64,000 bases of DNA from Pedobacter glucosidilyticus DSM 23534. GTDB lineage: Bacteria; Bacteroidota; Bacteroidia; Sphingobacteriales; Sphingobacteriaceae. Shown here piece after piece: positions 63,617-64,000 of this stretch. The notes under the pieces are model-generated. The model saw nothing but the letters and a program-made list of their open reading frames with translations. It was not told the origin of the DNA and did not search any database. The position numbers and the translations under genes are program-made. The stretch is taken from contig NZ_AULF01000021.1 of the NCBI RefSeq assembly GCF_000425145.1, positions 34,959-98,958 on the forward strand. Reading direction: 5' to 3'. Every line of letters begins with the position of its first letter. Position 1 is the first letter of the stretch.

Positions 63617-64000
63617 TTAATTTTCAATCAATTGCAAATTCAGCTCATTTGCTTTTTTAATAACAAAGTTCAACTGTTGCCGCTTTAGTTTTTCTTCATA
63701 CTTCTTTACTCCCTGCTCTACATAATCCATTCCCTGATCAAACATCCTATAGTATAGTTCCGCTATTTTTCTAGCTGTGGCTTTAATTGCAATACCTGAA
63801 CCTTTCCGGGATTTAAGCCTTCTTGCAAAAGCTCCTAAACCGGGCTGTTTACTAATCAAAAGACTTTGAGCTGCTTGTTTGAAAATCTGCCCAGCTCTTG
63901 TTATTGGTTTTTTCTTGCTTCTTTTATTCATTTTACCCGATTGATGTTTACCAGGAGCTAATCCTAACCAAGATATAAATTGTTTAATTGTAGGCCATTG
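63617..64000 (-). CDS. IS110-family transposase, C-terminal part (5' end outside window)
   Basis: The frame is open to the right edge and reads FISWLGLAPGKHQSGK, then KKPITRAGQIFKQAAQSLL. This is the Transposase_20 (helix-hairpin-helix and Ser-containing) region of IS110/IS116 transposases, which excise and insert via a circular intermediate guided by a bridge RNA. The N-terminal DEDD domain lies outside the window. An internal ATG at 63931 is not the true start. The C-terminal part looks intact, so the element may be complete. IS110 elements lack long terminal inverted repeats, so its boundary is not visible. Confidence 0.9.
   Translation of the reverse strand, partial: QWPTIKQFISWLGLAPGKHQSGKMNKRSKKKPITRAGQIFKQAAQSLLISKQPGLGAFARRLKSRKGSGIAIKATARKIAELYYRMFDQGMDYVEQGVKKYEEKLKRQQLNFVIKKANELNLQLIEN

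Overview
The window is an AT-rich chromosomal stretch of a Bacteroidota bacterium, most likely a member of the Sphingobacteriaceae close to Pedobacter. This is inferred from gene content and was not measured. The evidence is type IX secretion signals of both the A and B kind, a PorP/SprF protein, -7 promoter elements of the form TAnnTTTG, scarce Shine-Dalgarno sequences, the futalosine menaquinone genes mqnB and mqnD, and a Bacteroidota-style kdp cluster.

Layout. Positions 1-900 hold the 3' part of prfA, tRNA-Asp(GTC) and a strong terminator. Positions 900-1600 hold a decayed small locus: a palindromic operator, a frameshifted mini-gene and a short copy of the tRNA 3' end. A PhoD-like phosphodiesterase follows. 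Positions 2.7-14.2 kb are the kdp potassium-uptake region, read leftwards: an NtrC-type response regulator, two unannotated microproteins, kdpF, kdpA, kdpB, kdpC, a beta-barrel porin, a KdpD sensor-only protein and a separate histidine kinase. Two foreign cassettes sit in this operon in the opposite direction: a four-helix-bundle (S23/IVP) gene between kdpA and kdpB, and a YoeB-type toxin-antitoxin pair between kdpB and kdpC. A 125-bp MITE-like element lies at 14.3 kb.

Positions 14.5-30.5 kb encode secreted surface proteins: a PorP/SprF protein, a 2689-residue type-B T9SS cargo, and two type-A T9SS paralogues. Together they contain seven copies of one architectural unit, a TIG domain followed by exactly seven FG-GAP repeats. 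An AraC-type regulator follows. At 32.2-33.8 kb lies a tight three-gene module (Xre-HTH, ImmA/IrrE-like metallopeptidase, PIN-like nuclease) that looks like an uncharacterised toxin-antitoxin or defence system. Positions 33.9-41.0 kb carry a very large membrane histidine kinase overlapping the gene for a large predicted outer-membrane protein.

Positions 41-58.7 kb are mostly housekeeping genes: fabD, folE, a QueD/PTPS enzyme, mqnB-mqnD, a LolE-like permease, metallo-beta-lactamase-fold and alpha/beta hydrolases, a rhomboid protease, a prolyl oligopeptidase, rmuC, DUF1003, a zinc peptidase, an acetyltransferase, a divergent thiamine-pyrophosphokinase homologue, a thiE-like gene and a PafA-like phosphatase. 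Positions 59-63.3 kb form a three-gene operon of exported proteins (tail-fibre-like, GDPD-like, T9SS cargo) ending at a clear terminator. The right edge is the 3' part of an IS110-family transposase gene.
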